A stretch of 64,000 nucleotides of DNA from JACCTU01 sp963700495 (GCA_963700495.1 CAVOXT010000001.1:372001-436000); one strand, 5' to 3'; counted from the stretch's first letter, positions 24,922 to 33,536 are shown. Notes: generated from the sequence alone by a model not told the origin. Translations and numbers: made by a program.

Positions 24922-25084
24922 ATGAGCATCCTTGTCCGCTTTACCGGAGCGCCGGGCATGACAGCACGAGAAGTACGACGCGACGATGCCCGCCATTGAG
25001 GCTTCGGGCGAGTTCCCACCAGACGGGCTCGAGTACCACGTCGCTTTCAGTTCCGGCGGCAGCTTCCGGGTCAGCGAAATCTGG
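24922..25084 (+). pseudogene. Small alpha/beta-barrel-type hypothetical protein, frameshifted and truncated
   Basis: GGAGGA precedes ATG 24922. The start 'MSILVRFTGAPGMTA' runs into a stop after 25 residues in its own frame. Dropping one base near 24967 restores 'EKYDATMPAIEASGEFPPDGLEY' and 'HVAFSSGGSFRVSEIW', a small protein of the kind with a dimeric alpha/beta barrel. Similarity then ends abruptly after base 25084, at about 54 residues, shorter than expected for such proteins. The stop point coincides with the end of similarity of the opposing protease gene. Confidence 0.55.
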
Positions 25085-26151
25085 CCCCCGCCATACTCGA
25101 TGGAGCCGTTCGTGAGCCGGTCGGCGCCTCGACGCGGTGCTGCCGATCGTGCTTCCAACGCCGACGACGCGTGGCCAGGGCTCGCCGGCCCACCAGCCCC
25201 ATACGGAGCCGCCCGACGTGGCCGGGAGTGAACTCGTTGAAGTGGCCGAGCACGTAACCGTCCTGGCCGCTGAGGCTCTCGTCTCCGACGGTCGCGATCA
25301 CCCCGTCGCCCTGGAACGCCGGACGCTCGCCGCTCGCGAGCTCGCCGGGATAACCGACGTACTGCCAGTACGCGCCGTCGTTCCAGTCGTCGCTGTACGT
25401 GCGATAGCCCGGGTAGCCGACGACATCCCCGATCCGCTCCTCCATGACGAGGACGACGTAGTCGAACGCCGTCTGCTGGTCCGTGAGCGTTGCTGGCGCC
25501 TGCTCCCAGTAAATGACCTGCGTCGCGGCGATCTCGCCCCAGGGGCCGCTGCCGTCGTAGTAGGCCGGAGTGAAGGTCAGCCACGCGACGCCGCCGCCCG
25601 AGCCGCCGGTCCAGTTCACGACGTGACTCGCCGTGAGCACGTGGCGCGGGCCGATCATCGTCCCGGATCCCCACTTGCCGACTGTCTTGACCTTGCCCGT
25701 CGTGCGCCACGGGAAGGATTGGTCTTTGAAGAGGTAGCGGTTGTCGGTTCCGAAGATCGTGCCGCCAAGGTCGAGTCCTTTTCCGTCTCGCTTCGCCGCG
25801 AGTTGGTGCGTCGGCTTCGCGCGCTTCGGCGTGAAGAGCGTGCGCTGGCCCGCCGGCCGATGCCCGTCGATGCCACGCGTCACGAACCGCGGGTCGATGT
25901 CTTTGGCCTTCATTCGGGTGACCGGAACGAGCTCGTAACGGCGGCGAGGAGATAGGCCGCCGGGTCCCGACCTTCGCCATCACGCGCAGGCGCCCGCCCT
26001 GCCTGATCAAGCGCGGTTCCCTCAAACCCTCGGCCGAGACGTCGAGAAGCGAGACTTCCGCGCCCTTCGGCCTGCCCGTGGCCGGCAGAGCGGCGCGTCT
26101 CGCCACGGCGCGGTGTTCCATCGGTTTCGCCGTCTCTACTTCGTCCGCCAT
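25085..26151 (-). pseudogene. Trypsin-like serine protease, frameshifted
   Basis: ATG 26151 has AGGGGAGG upstream. After a roughly 70-residue propeptide-like region the frame shifts near 25935. The catalytic part carries 'GSGTMIGPRHVLTASHVV' (catalytic His) and 'FDYVVLVMEERIGDVVGYPGY' (Asp). The serine loop 'GHSGGSVWGWWAGEPWPRVVGVGST' appears only after removing one G at about 25217. A third shift near 25125 leads to 'GSIEYGGGQ', the usual end of the fold. The family includes glutamyl-endopeptidase-like V8-type proteases. No Sec signal is visible at the chosen start. The 3' boundary is uncertain because of the junction near 25085. Confidence 0.75.
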
Positions 26152-26445
26152 GGCGGCACCTCCCCTTGCTAGACGTGATGAGCTTAGACCTCCCACCGCC
26201 TTGAGCGGAAGCCAGGATCAGCCCCAGTAAGGGACGCCGCTCGCCCGTTCGCCGGCGCGGGGCTGGGGTCGGCCTGGGGCAGACAGGCGTGCACGCCACG
26301 CACGCAACCATGCGGGGTAGTGAGGTCGTGGCAAGTGCGCCTAGCACGGGACTCCACGGCGCACAATCACCGACGCCCCCTCGGAATCCGACCACATTCC
26401 GACCACGACGGCGATTCGTAGCGTTTCGTTTCCAAGACCGCAAAC
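26152..26445 (-). other. Intergenic region without a supported gene
   Basis: About 290 bases between the protease start and the tRNA terminator. Short open frames exist, but none has coding bias, a ribosome site or recognisable similarity. Confidence 0.5.
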
Positions 26446-26470
26446 AAAAGGCCCGCGCTTGCGGCCTTTT
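26446..26470 (-). terminator. Rho-independent terminator after tRNA-Ala
   Basis: AAAAGGCC at 26446-26453 pairs with GGCCTTTT at 26463-26470 around a 9-base loop. On the minus strand it lies 6 bases after the 3' end of tRNA-Ala(TGC) and ends in a T run. Confidence 0.7.
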
Positions 26471-26475
26471 TCTCA

Positions 26476-26548
26476 TGGAGCGTGCCGGGATCGAACCGGC
26501 GACCTCCGCCTTGCAAAGGCGGCGCTCTCCCAGCTGAGCTAACGCCCC
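26476..26548 (-). tRNA. tRNA-Ala (anticodon TGC)
   Basis: On the minus strand a full cloverleaf is seen: acceptor GGGGCGT with ACGCTCC, D arm AGCTCAGCTGGGAGAGC, anticodon loop TTTGCAA (anticodon TGC) and T arm GGTTCGATCC. CCA is not encoded. It is followed by the terminator at 26446-26470. Confidence 0.95.
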
Positions 26549-26592
26549 GAGCGAGGTCAGTGTAGCCCCCGCCCGGGGCGGTTCAGGGCTTC

Positions 26593-26832
26593 TTAGGCCG
26601 CGCGCTCCAGGCGCTCTTCGAGGCGGGCCCGCTTGACGATGTGCTCCGGGTCACCGAAGCGAAGGCGGGCGCGGAATGCGCGGTGCTCGTTCCAGAGCTC
26701 TTCGAGACGCGTGTTCAGCGCCTTGAGCTCGGCCACCGTCTCGGGGTCGTGCCCCTGCGACAGCAGGCGGTAGAGCTCGGTGCGGCGCTCGCTGGCGCGC
26801 TCGATCTCCGTGTGGATCTCGTTCAGCATCAT
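26593..26832 (-). CDS. Small coiled-coil hypothetical protein (79 aa)
   Basis: The product is almost wholly charged helix ('LNEIHTEIERASERRTELYRLLSQ', 'TVAELKALNTRLEELWNEHRAFRARLRFGD'), fitting a short coiled coil. Two ATG codons (26832 and 26829) could start it; no clear Shine-Dalgarno. No family recognised. It does not overlap its neighbours. Confidence 0.6.
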   Translation of the reverse strand: MMLNEIHTEIERASERRTELYRLLSQGHDPETVAELKALNTRLEELWNEHRAFRARLRFGDPEHIVKRARLEERLERAA

Positions 26833-26867
26833 GCTCGGTAAAACGATCGAGACCGCCCCGACATTCC

Positions 26868-26960
26868 CTAGCGGCGGGGGCTGAACAGGTACCAGGCGAC
26901 CACGAACGCACCGACGAGCCCGGCGGCGATCGCGAGGCCGAGAAGGACGCCGTCGCTCAG
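26868..26960 (-). CDS. Possible 30-aa membrane peptide
   Basis: After the stop of the zincin gene, an overlapping CTG (26960) could open a frame for one hydrophobic helix ('GLAIAAGLVGAFVVAWYLF') with a basic end SPRR. CTG starts are rare, but a similar one is suspected at 6121. The frame is otherwise just the out-of-frame continuation of the zincin gene, so it may not be real. Confidence 0.3.
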   Translation of the reverse strand: MSDGVLLGLAIAAGLVGAFVVAWYLFSPRR

Positions 26961-27266
26961 TCGTAGCCGAGCTCCTCGAGCCGGTCCTCGTCGATGCCCG
27001 AAGTAGTGCGCCAGCTCGTGCAGGACGGTGATGCGGATCTCCTCTCGAAGCTCGGCGGGATCCGCGAAGTCCTCCTCGAGCGGCAGCCGGTAGATCGTGA
27101 TCCTGTCGGGCAGTGTAGCTCGCCGCGCCGCCCTCGTACAGGCCGAACAGGTCCGGATCCCGAGGTGCTCGTCCTCGATCACGACGACCACGTTGTCGAG
27201 CGCCTGCGCGATGCGCGGCGGGAGCGAGTCGAGCGCTGCTCGCACGTCCGCGTCGAAGTCCGTCAC
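26957..27266 (-). pseudogene. Metallopeptidase-family zincin (DUF1025 type), frameshifted
   Basis: GTG 27266 overlaps the stop of the carbamoyltransferase gene. The protein has 'DVRAALDSLPPRIAQALDNVVVVIEDEH', then the zinc helix 'ITVLHELAHYFG'. Two compensating shifts around 27120-27160 hide the segment 'DPDLFGLYEGG', and one extra G near 27002 hides the true ending 'IDEDRLEELGYD'. With these corrected the protein is about 100 residues, normal for this minimal zincin family, whose substrates are unknown. Confidence 0.75.
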
Positions 27267-28218
27267 CGAACGATCAGGGCGAGCAGCGCCTTCTGGGAGT
27301 GCAGCCTGTTCTCGGCCTCGTCCCAGACGGCCGACTGCGGCCCGTAGAGCGATCGTCCTCGGCGATCTCCTCGCCGTAGTGGGCGGGGAGGCAGTGGAGC
27401 ACGATCGCGTCGTCCGCGGCCAGAGCCGAGCAGGCCTGCGTCGATCCCGTAGCCGTCGAGGTCGCGCAGACGGCGCTCGCGCTCGTCCTCCTGGCCCATG
27501 CTCGTCCAGACGTCGGTGTAGAGCACGTCCGCGCCCTCGGCCGCCTCCCGCGGGTCGTGCACGATGCGCACCGCTGCGCCGGTCTCCTCGGCCGCGTGCG
27601 CGCGACGCCAGCGACCGTCGTCGGGCTCGTAGCCCGGCGGGACGCGGCGCACGAAGTGCATGCCGAGCTGTCGCGGCGACCATCATGAGCGAGGCGCAGA
27701 CGTTGTTGCCGTCGCCGAGGATACGCCACGCTGCACGCCGTCGAGCCGGCCGAGGCGCTCCCGGATCGTCATCACGTCGGCGAGCGCCTGGCAGGGGTGC
27801 GAGCTGTCGGTGAGGCCGTTGATGACCGGGATCGTCGAGTTGGCCGGGCCAGCTCGTCGACGTCGGCCTGGGCAGAACGTGCGGATCATGATCGCGTCGA
27901 GGTAGCGCGAGAGCACGTGCGCGGTGTCCTTGACGGTCTCGCCGCGGCCGAGCTGGAGGTCGGCGGCCGACAGGTAGAGCCCCGATCCCGCCGAGCTGCG
28001 CTGATGCCGACCTCGAACGAGACGCGCGTCCGCGTCGACGGCTTCTGGAAGATCATCCCGAGCGTTCGCCCGGGCAGGAGGCGCGTGCTCCTCGCCCGTC
28101 CTTGTGCGCCCGCTTGAGCTCGTCGGCCAGGTCGAGTGCGCGGTCAGGAGCTCGTCGCCGCTCCAGTCGGAGACTCGGGGAAGTCCCGGCCCTTCAGGTC
28201 GTCGGCGACGGCGATCAC
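27263..28218 (-). pseudogene. argF: Ornithine carbamoyltransferase, multiply frameshifted
   Basis: From GTG 28218 the pieces 'FPRVSDWSGDELLT', 'SGLYLSAADLQLGRGETVKDTAHVLSRYLDAIMIRTF' and 'STIPVINGLTDSSHPCQALADVMTIRERLG' are clear, with the ornithine and carbamoyl-phosphate motif HPCQ. Later come 'MHFVRRVPPGYEPDD', 'ADVLYTDVWTSMGQEDE' and 'AVWDEAENRLHSQKALLALIV'. They lie in three frames. The carbamoyl-phosphate motif STRTR and the C-terminal HCLP are only readable after correcting single bases. The enzyme joins ornithine and carbamoyl phosphate in arginine synthesis. Since this is essential for prototrophy, sequencing error is the likeliest cause. Confidence 0.85.
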
Positions 28219-28346
28219 TGGCCGGGATCCTACGAGAGCCGTACTCGACAGAGATGGCAGGATCAAGCGGGCCCGGCTCGCGCAGTGGACGTCTGGGAGA
28301 CCGAGAGGTCGGCCGAGCGAGCGCACGGAGCCGCCCGCCGTGACGA

Positions 28347-29664
28347 TCAGCCGCGCGAGAGCAACCACAACCCACCGACCGTGAAGGCACCATCAGCGCG
28401 AGCATCGCGTACTGGGTCTGCAGCGCAACCTTCGTCGACCCGAAGAGGGCGAGCGCCTTGTCGTGCGCGATCATCAGCCCGAGCACGTGGCCGGTGATCA
28501 GCGCGCCCGCCTGCGCGTACCAGATCTGATTCGCCGTCAACGGCTGCACGTTCACGCGAAAGTCGATCGTGCCGAAGAGATCCCAGCCGTAGCCGAACGG
28601 GTCGGACGCAAGCGGGATCGCGAGCTGACCCTGGATCAGCAGCAGCGTCAGGTAGTGCGCGACGACGTAGGCGAGTGCGATCGGAATCAGGCTGCCGACG
28701 AACGCCTGCTCGAGCCGCGCGTGCGGGCGCGCAGATCCGCCGCGCGATCTCGGCCGCCAGAACGTAGGCGCCGGCGACGATGCCCACGCCGAGCGCGAGC
28801 CCGAAGAGGTTGAACGCGATCGCCTCGGCCTCGTTCACGATCCGGAAGAGCCGGTCCTGCCAGAACGTCGTGCGGCTGAACCCGTCGAAGGCGACGGAGC
28901 CGAGCATCATCGCGACGAACACGACCGTGCCCGCGGCGTTCCTCGTCGCGCGCGACGCGCGCGAGAGGCCGGCGCAGCGTGACGCGCCCCTCCCGCAGCG
29001 CCAGTGGGGCCAGCCGCGCGAGCAGACCGAAGTAGACGGTGAACGCCTCGCCGTTCGGGAGCCAGGCCGCTCGCGCCCGAACGCTGCGATCCCGACCCAC
29101 GTGATCCAGCTGTAGATCGCGATCGCGAGTGCGAGCATCCGCGGGTCCGACGGGTCGGTGTAGGCGAGCTCCATCCCGACGAATGCGAACAGGAGCAGCG
29201 CGGCCGGCCACCGGCCCAGCCGCTCGGGGTACGTGAAGGGCGGCTCCCAGGTCAGGCCCCGCACGGTCCCACGTCCACGCGAACGCGTCGGCTGCGGCGC
29301 GCCACGGGTTGATCCACGCCCAGACGTTGCCGAACAGCGACGCTGATGGGACGAGCCCGAGCCAGAAGATCACCCACACGAACGTCGGCGCGATGTTCGT
29401 GCCGACCGAGCGTTCGCCGAAGAGTGCCGCCGCGAAGACGAGAATGAACAGGCCGAGTCCGATCGCTCCGGCCAGAACCCGCAGCACGACGCGCGAGACA
29501 TGGAAGAGCGGCCGCAAGTGCTCGCGCTCCAGCACCGGAACTCGCCAGAGCGCGCCCAGCGCGGCGAACGAGAGCACCAGCACGGCCGTGGCCCCGTAGT
29601 AGACGAGCCATTGCGGGATCGGAGGGTCAGAGACGTTCCCGATGCCGTGCGCGAGCGGGAGCAC
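28347..29664 (-). pseudogene. Large polytopic membrane protein, frameshifted
   Basis: From GTG 29664 the frame encodes membrane helices ('WLVYYGATAVLVLSFAALGALW', 'FVWVIFWLGLVPSASLFGNVWAWINPW'). The sequence then continues in other frames with 'WPAALLLFAFVGMELAY', 'ALAIAIYSWITWVGIAAFG', 'GTVVFVAMMLGSVAFDGFSRTTFWQD' and 'WYAQAGALITGHVLGLMIAHDKALALFG'. At least four shifts are needed. About ten helices in all. I do not recognise the function. It follows the membrane-anchored cupredoxin-like gene by 2 bases, so a joint role at the membrane is possible. Confidence 0.6.
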
Positions 29665-29666
29665 GG

Positions 29667-30119
29667 TCAGGGGATGACCGTCAGCTGCGCGATCTGCTGA
29701 GCTCGGTCCTCGAGCTCGATCTCGAATCGGCCTGTCAGCGTCGCGCGGAACTGCATGCGCACCGGTTCGCCCGGCGCGACGTCCGCCGTCAGGTCGTAGC
29801 CGTGGACGTGCACCTCGTCTGAGACGTCCGAGCGGACGATGAGGAGCACCTGCTGGTTCTTCCTCGCCTCCGTGCGGACGATTCCGCCGGCCGGGCGGCC
29901 GTCTCTGACGATCACGTTGATCGTTGCTACCTCCGGCTGCTCGACGGTCGTTACCTGCGTCTCCGTCTCGCCGGTCGTCGTGGCCGGCTCGATCGTCCCG
30001 GGCGACGTCGGTGGGGGCGTCGTGACTTCGTTGTCGTCGCCGCCGGGGCGGAAGACGAAGAACAGGACGACCACCGCGACAACCGCGCCCAATCCGATCC
30101 AGAGCCGCATGTTCCTCAT
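29667..30119 (-). CDS. Membrane-anchored cupredoxin-like protein
   Basis: The 150-residue protein has an N-terminal anchor (MRLWIGLGAVVAVVVLFFVF), a Thr/Pro-rich stalk to about residue 60 and a beta domain ('INVIVRDGRPAGGIVRTEARKNQQVLLIVRSDVSDEVHVHGYDLTADVAPGEPVRMQFRATLTGRFEIELE') like the cupredoxin_1 fold. The H-V-H-G-Y motif could bind copper, but a full type-1 site is not evident. The start ATG overlaps the small upstream gene as ATGA; a membrane protein gene follows 2 bases after its stop. Confidence 0.7.
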   Translation of the reverse strand: MRNMRLWIGLGAVVAVVVLFFVFRPGGDDNEVTTPPPTSPGTIEPATTTGETETQVTTVEQPEVATINVIVRDGRPAGGIVRTEARKNQQVLLIVRSDVSDEVHVHGYDLTADVAPGEPVRMQFRATLTGRFEIELEDRAQQIAQLTVIP

Positions 30120-30241
30120 TCGCCGGCGATACGAGTACCGGATTTCCCCTCGAGCGTGCGGCGGATGTCCTCTGCGGAGGTGATCAGGTCCTCGCCCCCG
30201 CCTCGCGCACGAAACTGGAGCGCCACGACCGTGGCGGTCAC
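30116..30241 (-). CDS. Small protein (41 aa) coupled to the cpgS-like gene
   Basis: GTG 30241 overlaps the stop of the upstream GTPase gene as GTGA, and its own stop overlaps the next ATG as ATGA. The product (VTATVVALQFRARGGGEDL...) is soluble with a helical C-terminal half ('SAEDIRRTLEG'). The double coupling is the same device that joins real genes throughout the window, which supports expression. No family recognised. Confidence 0.45.
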   Translation of the reverse strand: MTATVVALQFRARGGGEDLITSAEDIRRTLEGKSGTRIAGE

Positions 30242-31578
30242 ACGTGGGCGGTCTGCTCGAGCAGGCCCTTCTCCGCGAGCACGTCCGCGAGGGTCGGCTC
30301 GCCGACCTCCTCCAGGCGGTACGTCACGCGGAGCGCCGGCCGCTCGAACTCGATGAGCCTCCGCAGGTCGATCGGCGTGCCGATCAGGACGAGCTCGGCA
30401 TTCGATCGCTCGATCGTCTGCCGGAGGTCGTCGACCTGCCCGTTCCCGTAGCCCATCGCCGGCAGGAGCGCGCCGACGTTCGGATAGTCCGCGAACGTCT
30501 TCGCGATCGAGCCGACGGCAAAGGGCCGCGGGTCGACCAGCTCGGCAGCGCCGTACTGCTTGGCCGCGAGGACCGCAGCGCCGTAGGCCATCTCGCCGTG
30601 TGTCACCGTCGGACCGTCCTCGATCGCGAGCACCCGCTTGCCCCGGATCAGGGACGCGTCGCCCTCGACGTGGAACGGCGACGCGGCGAGCACGACCGTC
30701 GCGTCTGCGTTGTGCTCGTGAATCGAGGCGAGCACGGCGTCGATCCCCGCCTGCGGCGCGGTGTCGACCTTGTTCACGACGCAGACGTCGGCCATGCGCA
30801 GGTTCGTCTCGCCCGGGTGATAGCGAAGCTCGTGGCCGGGCCGGTGCGGGTCGACGACGACGATGTGCACGTCCGGCCGCACGAACGGCGTGTCGTTGTT
30901 GCCGCCGTCCCAGAGGATCACGTCGGCCTCCTGCTCCGCTCGCTCGAGGATCGCGGCGTAGTCGACTCCCGCGAAGACGAGGTTGCCTTCGGCGAGGTGC
31001 GGCTCGTACTCCTCGCGCTCCTCGATCGTCACGTCCGCGGCCTCGAGGTCCGCGTAGTGCTCGAACCGCTGCACGACCTGCTTCGAGAGGTCGCCGTAGG
31101 GCATCGGGTGGCGCAGGACGGCGACGCGCTTGCCGGACCCGCGGAGGAGAGCGGCGACGCGCCGCGTCGTCTGGCTCTTGCCCGATCCGGTTCGCACCGC
31201 GCAGATCGCGACGCACGGCTTCGACGACGTCAGCATCGTGTCGCTCGGGGAGAGCAGCACGAAGCCGGCGCCCGCGGCGAGCACACGCGAGCCGACGTGC
31301 ATCACGTGCTCGTGCGTGACGTCCGAATAGGCGAACACGACCTCGTCGATGTCGCGCTCGCGCACGATCTGCACGAGGTCGGACTCCGGGGCGATCGGGA
31401 TCCCGTCCGGATAGGCCTCGCCCGCGAGCTCGCGGGGATAGACGCGCCCGTCGATGTTGGGAATCTGCGTCGCGGTGAAGGCGACCACCTCGACGTCGTC
31501 GCGGCCGCGGTAGACGACGTTGAAGTTGTGGAAGTCGCGGCCGGCCGCGCCCGCGATCACGATCCGGGTCGAATGCAT
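30238..31578 (-). CDS. Cyclic 2,3-diphosphoglycerate synthetase-like GTPase
   Basis: The 446-residue protein has an N-terminal dinucleotide-like part ('RIVIAGAAGRDFHNFNVVYRG') and a P-loop NTPase domain with 'CAVRTGSGKSQTTRRVAALLR' near residue 130, 'ILWDGGNNDTPF', 'VVVDPHRPGHEL' and 'VCVVNKVD'. These are hallmarks of the archaeal cpgS family, whose bacterial members have not been assigned a firm product. ATG 31578 follows TAGGGT by 6 bases and appears leaderless. It heads an operon with the 41-aa, cupredoxin-like and membrane-protein genes. Confidence 0.85.
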   Translation of the reverse strand: MHSTRIVIAGAAGRDFHNFNVVYRGRDDVEVVAFTATQIPNIDGRVYPRELAGEAYPDGIPIAPESDLVQIVRERDIDEVVFAYSDVTHEHVMHVGSRVLAAGAGFVLLSPSDTMLTSSKPCVAICAVRTGSGKSQTTRRVAALLRGSGKRVAVLRHPMPYGDLSKQVVQRFEHYADLEAADVTIEEREEYEPHLAEGNLVFAGVDYAAILERAEQEADVILWDGGNNDTPFVRPDVHIVVVDPHRPGHELRYHPGETNLRMADVCVVNKVDTAPQAGIDAVLASIHEHNADATVVLAASPFHVEGDASLIRGKRVLAIEDGPTVTHGEMAYGAAVLAAKQYGAAELVDPRPFAVGSIAKTFADYPNVGALLPAMGYGNGQVDDLRQTIERSNAELVLIGTPIDLRRLIEFERPALRVTYRLEEVGEPTLADVLAEKGLLEQTAHV

Positions 31579-31584
31579 GCATAC

Positions 31585-31590
31585 ACCCTA
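31585..31590 (-). promoter_or_regulatory. -10 box of the cpgS-like operon
   Basis: TAGGGT on the minus strand lies 6 bases before ATG 31578. Confidence 0.45.
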
Positions 31591-31623
31591 TTCAGGCGCG
31601 CCGACGGCGCCCAGCACGGCTCG

Positions 31624-33117
31624 CTAGTGGGCGGACTCGCGGATTCGGTCGGCCACCGATTCCAGCTCGATCGAGGCGCCCGTCACCTCGTGCAGGAGCT
31701 CGTCCGCGTTCATCCGCTGCCCCTCGGACCAGAGCTCCCGGACGAGCGAGCCCGCGGCGCGCTGCGTGAACCAGTCGCGTCCGAACTTCTCGCGCAGGAA
31801 GTCGCGCAACTGCGCCTCGAGGGCCCAGGCGCGCAGGTAGGCGTGCACGTAGAACCGGCCGTCCATGTCCCAGAGGTAGTCCTGAGGCGCGGGCGTGATC
31901 TTGAGCGCGTCGGTCTGGAGCTCGACGTAGCGGTCTCGCAGCACCGTCGGGTCGTCGGCCTGGTGGAACTCGATCTCGTACAGGAGCTTCGCGCAGTAGC
32001 GCCTGACGAAGTAGACGAGGACCGCCGCACCTTCGGCCGAATACTCGAGCGGCCGAGGGAAGTCCAGCATCTTGGTCAGCCAGCCGGGCTCGTCGGTCAG
32101 ACCCTCGAGCAGCATCGCCCAGCCCTCGGTGACCGCGTTGTCACCGAGGCGCTTGTCCTCGACCGAGAGCGCCGACGAGGTGTGCGCAAAGTGCTCGGCG
32201 TGCCCGGCCTCGTGGAAGAGCGCGCGCCAGTCGTCCGCGCCGCCCGTCGGCTTGATCACGAGCATCACCTTGCCGGGCACCTCGATCGGGACGCAGAACG
32301 CCCGCGGGTCCTTGAGCGGCCGGTTCTCGACGTCGAGGTGAACGTTCTTCTGTGAGTCGAGGTCGACGCCGAGGTCGCCGAGCGTCGCGCGAAGTGCAGG
32401 GAGCATTCGGTCGCCGGGGAAGCCGGAGTCCCACGTCGTCGCGCGCATCATCCGATCCTTGTCCCAGCGCTCCGCTTCGGCGAGCGGCATCCCGATCCGA
32501 TCGCGGAACAGCTTGTCCACGAGCGTCGTGTGGAGCTGCTCGGTCGAGTCGAGGAACGCGCGGCACTGGCTCGCGAGCGCTTCGAGGTCGAAGCCGAACT
32601 GCTTGTAGAGCTCGAAGTAGTTGTCGGCGCCGAGCTCGCGCACCGCAGTGCGTGTTCGTGCGTGCGCCTCGAGGTAGAGCGGGTTGAGGTGCTCGTCGAC
32701 CAGCTCGTTCCGCAACCGCTCGAGCCGCTCCCGCTTGCCGCGGTCGGGCTCGTTCATGATCGTCGGCTTGATCATCCGGAACGGGATCTCCTCGCCTTCG
32801 AACGTGGTCTTCAGACCGGCCTCGGCGTCGGCGAGCTGCTCTTCGAGCTCCTTCGTCAGCTGGCCGAGATGGCCCTCGCACGCGAAGCGCCAGAGCTCGC
32901 GGATCCTCGAGCTCCCGTTAACGGCGGCGCCGATCGAGCGCGCCTGCTCGAGCGTCGTCAGGTCTTCGAACTCACGGTAGAGCGGCTCGAGCTCGAGCCG
33001 CTCCTTGTGTCCGGCGAAGTGGAGGTAGTACTCCTCGTCGAGGCCGGCGATGAAGCGGTCGGCCCGCTCACGGTACGCGTCGAGCTCTTTGGCGGAGGCT
33101 GGAGCGACGGCCGGCAT
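31624..33117 (-). CDS. M3-like zinc metallopeptidase
   Basis: The 497-residue, mostly helical protein carries the zinc site 'ALFHEAGHAEHFAH' (HEAGH near residues 301-305) and the downstream glutamate block 'DNAVTEGWAMLLEGL', as in oligoendopeptidase/thimet-type (M3) enzymes. The C-terminal 'YVHAYLRAWALEAQLRDFL' is typical of the substrate channel. It has no signal peptide, so it is likely a cytoplasmic peptide-trimming enzyme. ATG 33117 lies only 20 bases from the divergent yjbQ start and shares a symmetrical -10 element with it. Confidence 0.85.
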   Translation of the reverse strand: MPAVAPASAKELDAYRERADRFIAGLDEEYYLHFAGHKERLELEPLYREFEDLTTLEQARSIGAAVNGSSRIRELWRFACEGHLGQLTKELEEQLADAEAGLKTTFEGEEIPFRMIKPTIMNEPDRGKRERLERLRNELVDEHLNPLYLEAHARTRTAVRELGADNYFELYKQFGFDLEALASQCRAFLDSTEQLHTTLVDKLFRDRIGMPLAEAERWDKDRMMRATTWDSGFPGDRMLPALRATLGDLGVDLDSQKNVHLDVENRPLKDPRAFCVPIEVPGKVMLVIKPTGGADDWRALFHEAGHAEHFAHTSSALSVEDKRLGDNAVTEGWAMLLEGLTDEPGWLTKMLDFPRPLEYSAEGAAVLVYFVRRYCAKLLYEIEFHQADDPTVLRDRYVELQTDALKITPAPQDYLWDMDGRFYVHAYLRAWALEAQLRDFLREKFGRDWFTQRAAGSLVRELWSEGQRMNADELLHEVTGASIELESVADRIRESAH

Positions 33118-33125
33118 CGGGCTCG

Positions 33126-33132
33126 TAGGATA
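33126..33132. promoter_or_regulatory. Symmetrical bidirectional -10 element
   Basis: TAGGATA reads TAGGAT toward ATG 33138 (6-base gap) and TATCCT toward ATG 33117 (9-base gap). Only 20 bases separate the two start codons, so both messages must begin at or very near their start codons. Confidence 0.5.
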
Positions 33133-33137
33133 GTCGG

Positions 33138-33536
33138 ATGCGCGAGATCAGCCTCCGGACCGAGCGGCGGACGCAACTCGTCGAGATCACCGCCGCGGTC
33201 GAGGACGCCCTGGACGGCGACACAGCCGCGTCGGCGGCGCTCGTGTTCGTCCCGCACACGACTGCCGGGGTGACGATCAACGAGCACGCCGACCCCGCGG
33301 TCGCCAGAGACTTCGAGGCTGCGCTCGAGAAGATGGTCGGCGACGACTGGGGCTGGGAGCACATCGAGGAGGGAGAGGAGAACGCTCCCTCGCACATTCG
33401 AGCGTCGCTGATGAGCCCGCAGGTGCTCGTCCCGGTCAGCGACGGCCGCCTCGCACTCGGCACGTGGCAGGGAATCTTCTTCTGCGAATTTGACGGACCC
33501 CGCGAGCGCAAGGTCTTCGTCTCCACCCTCCGATGA
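33138..33536 (+). CDS. YjbQ/UPF0047 family protein
   Basis: The 132-residue protein has the family core 'ALVFVPHTTAGVTINEHADPAVARDFEAALEKMV', 'HIEEGEENAPSHIRASLMSPQVLVPV' and 'LGTWQGIFFCEFDGPRERKVFV', with the conserved His, Asn-Glu and second His of the putative active site. Some homologues have weak thiamine-phosphate synthase activity; the physiological role is unsettled. The stop overlaps the ABC ATPase start as ATGA. Confidence 0.92.
   Translation: MREISLRTERRTQLVEITAAVEDALDGDTAASAALVFVPHTTAGVTINEHADPAVARDFEAALEKMVGDDWGWEHIEEGEENAPSHIRASLMSPQVLVPVSDGRLALGTWQGIFFCEFDGPRERKVFVSTLR

Noticed and set aside
21154..29664. Programmed ribosomal frameshifting as explanation of the broken genes
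   Set aside because: No common slippery sequence or downstream structure; too many unrelated genes affected in one stretch.
30244..32355. 703-residue plus-strand frame over cpgS and the peptidase gene
   Set aside because: Arg/Val/Leu/Asp-rich antisense shadow of two conserved minus-strand genes.
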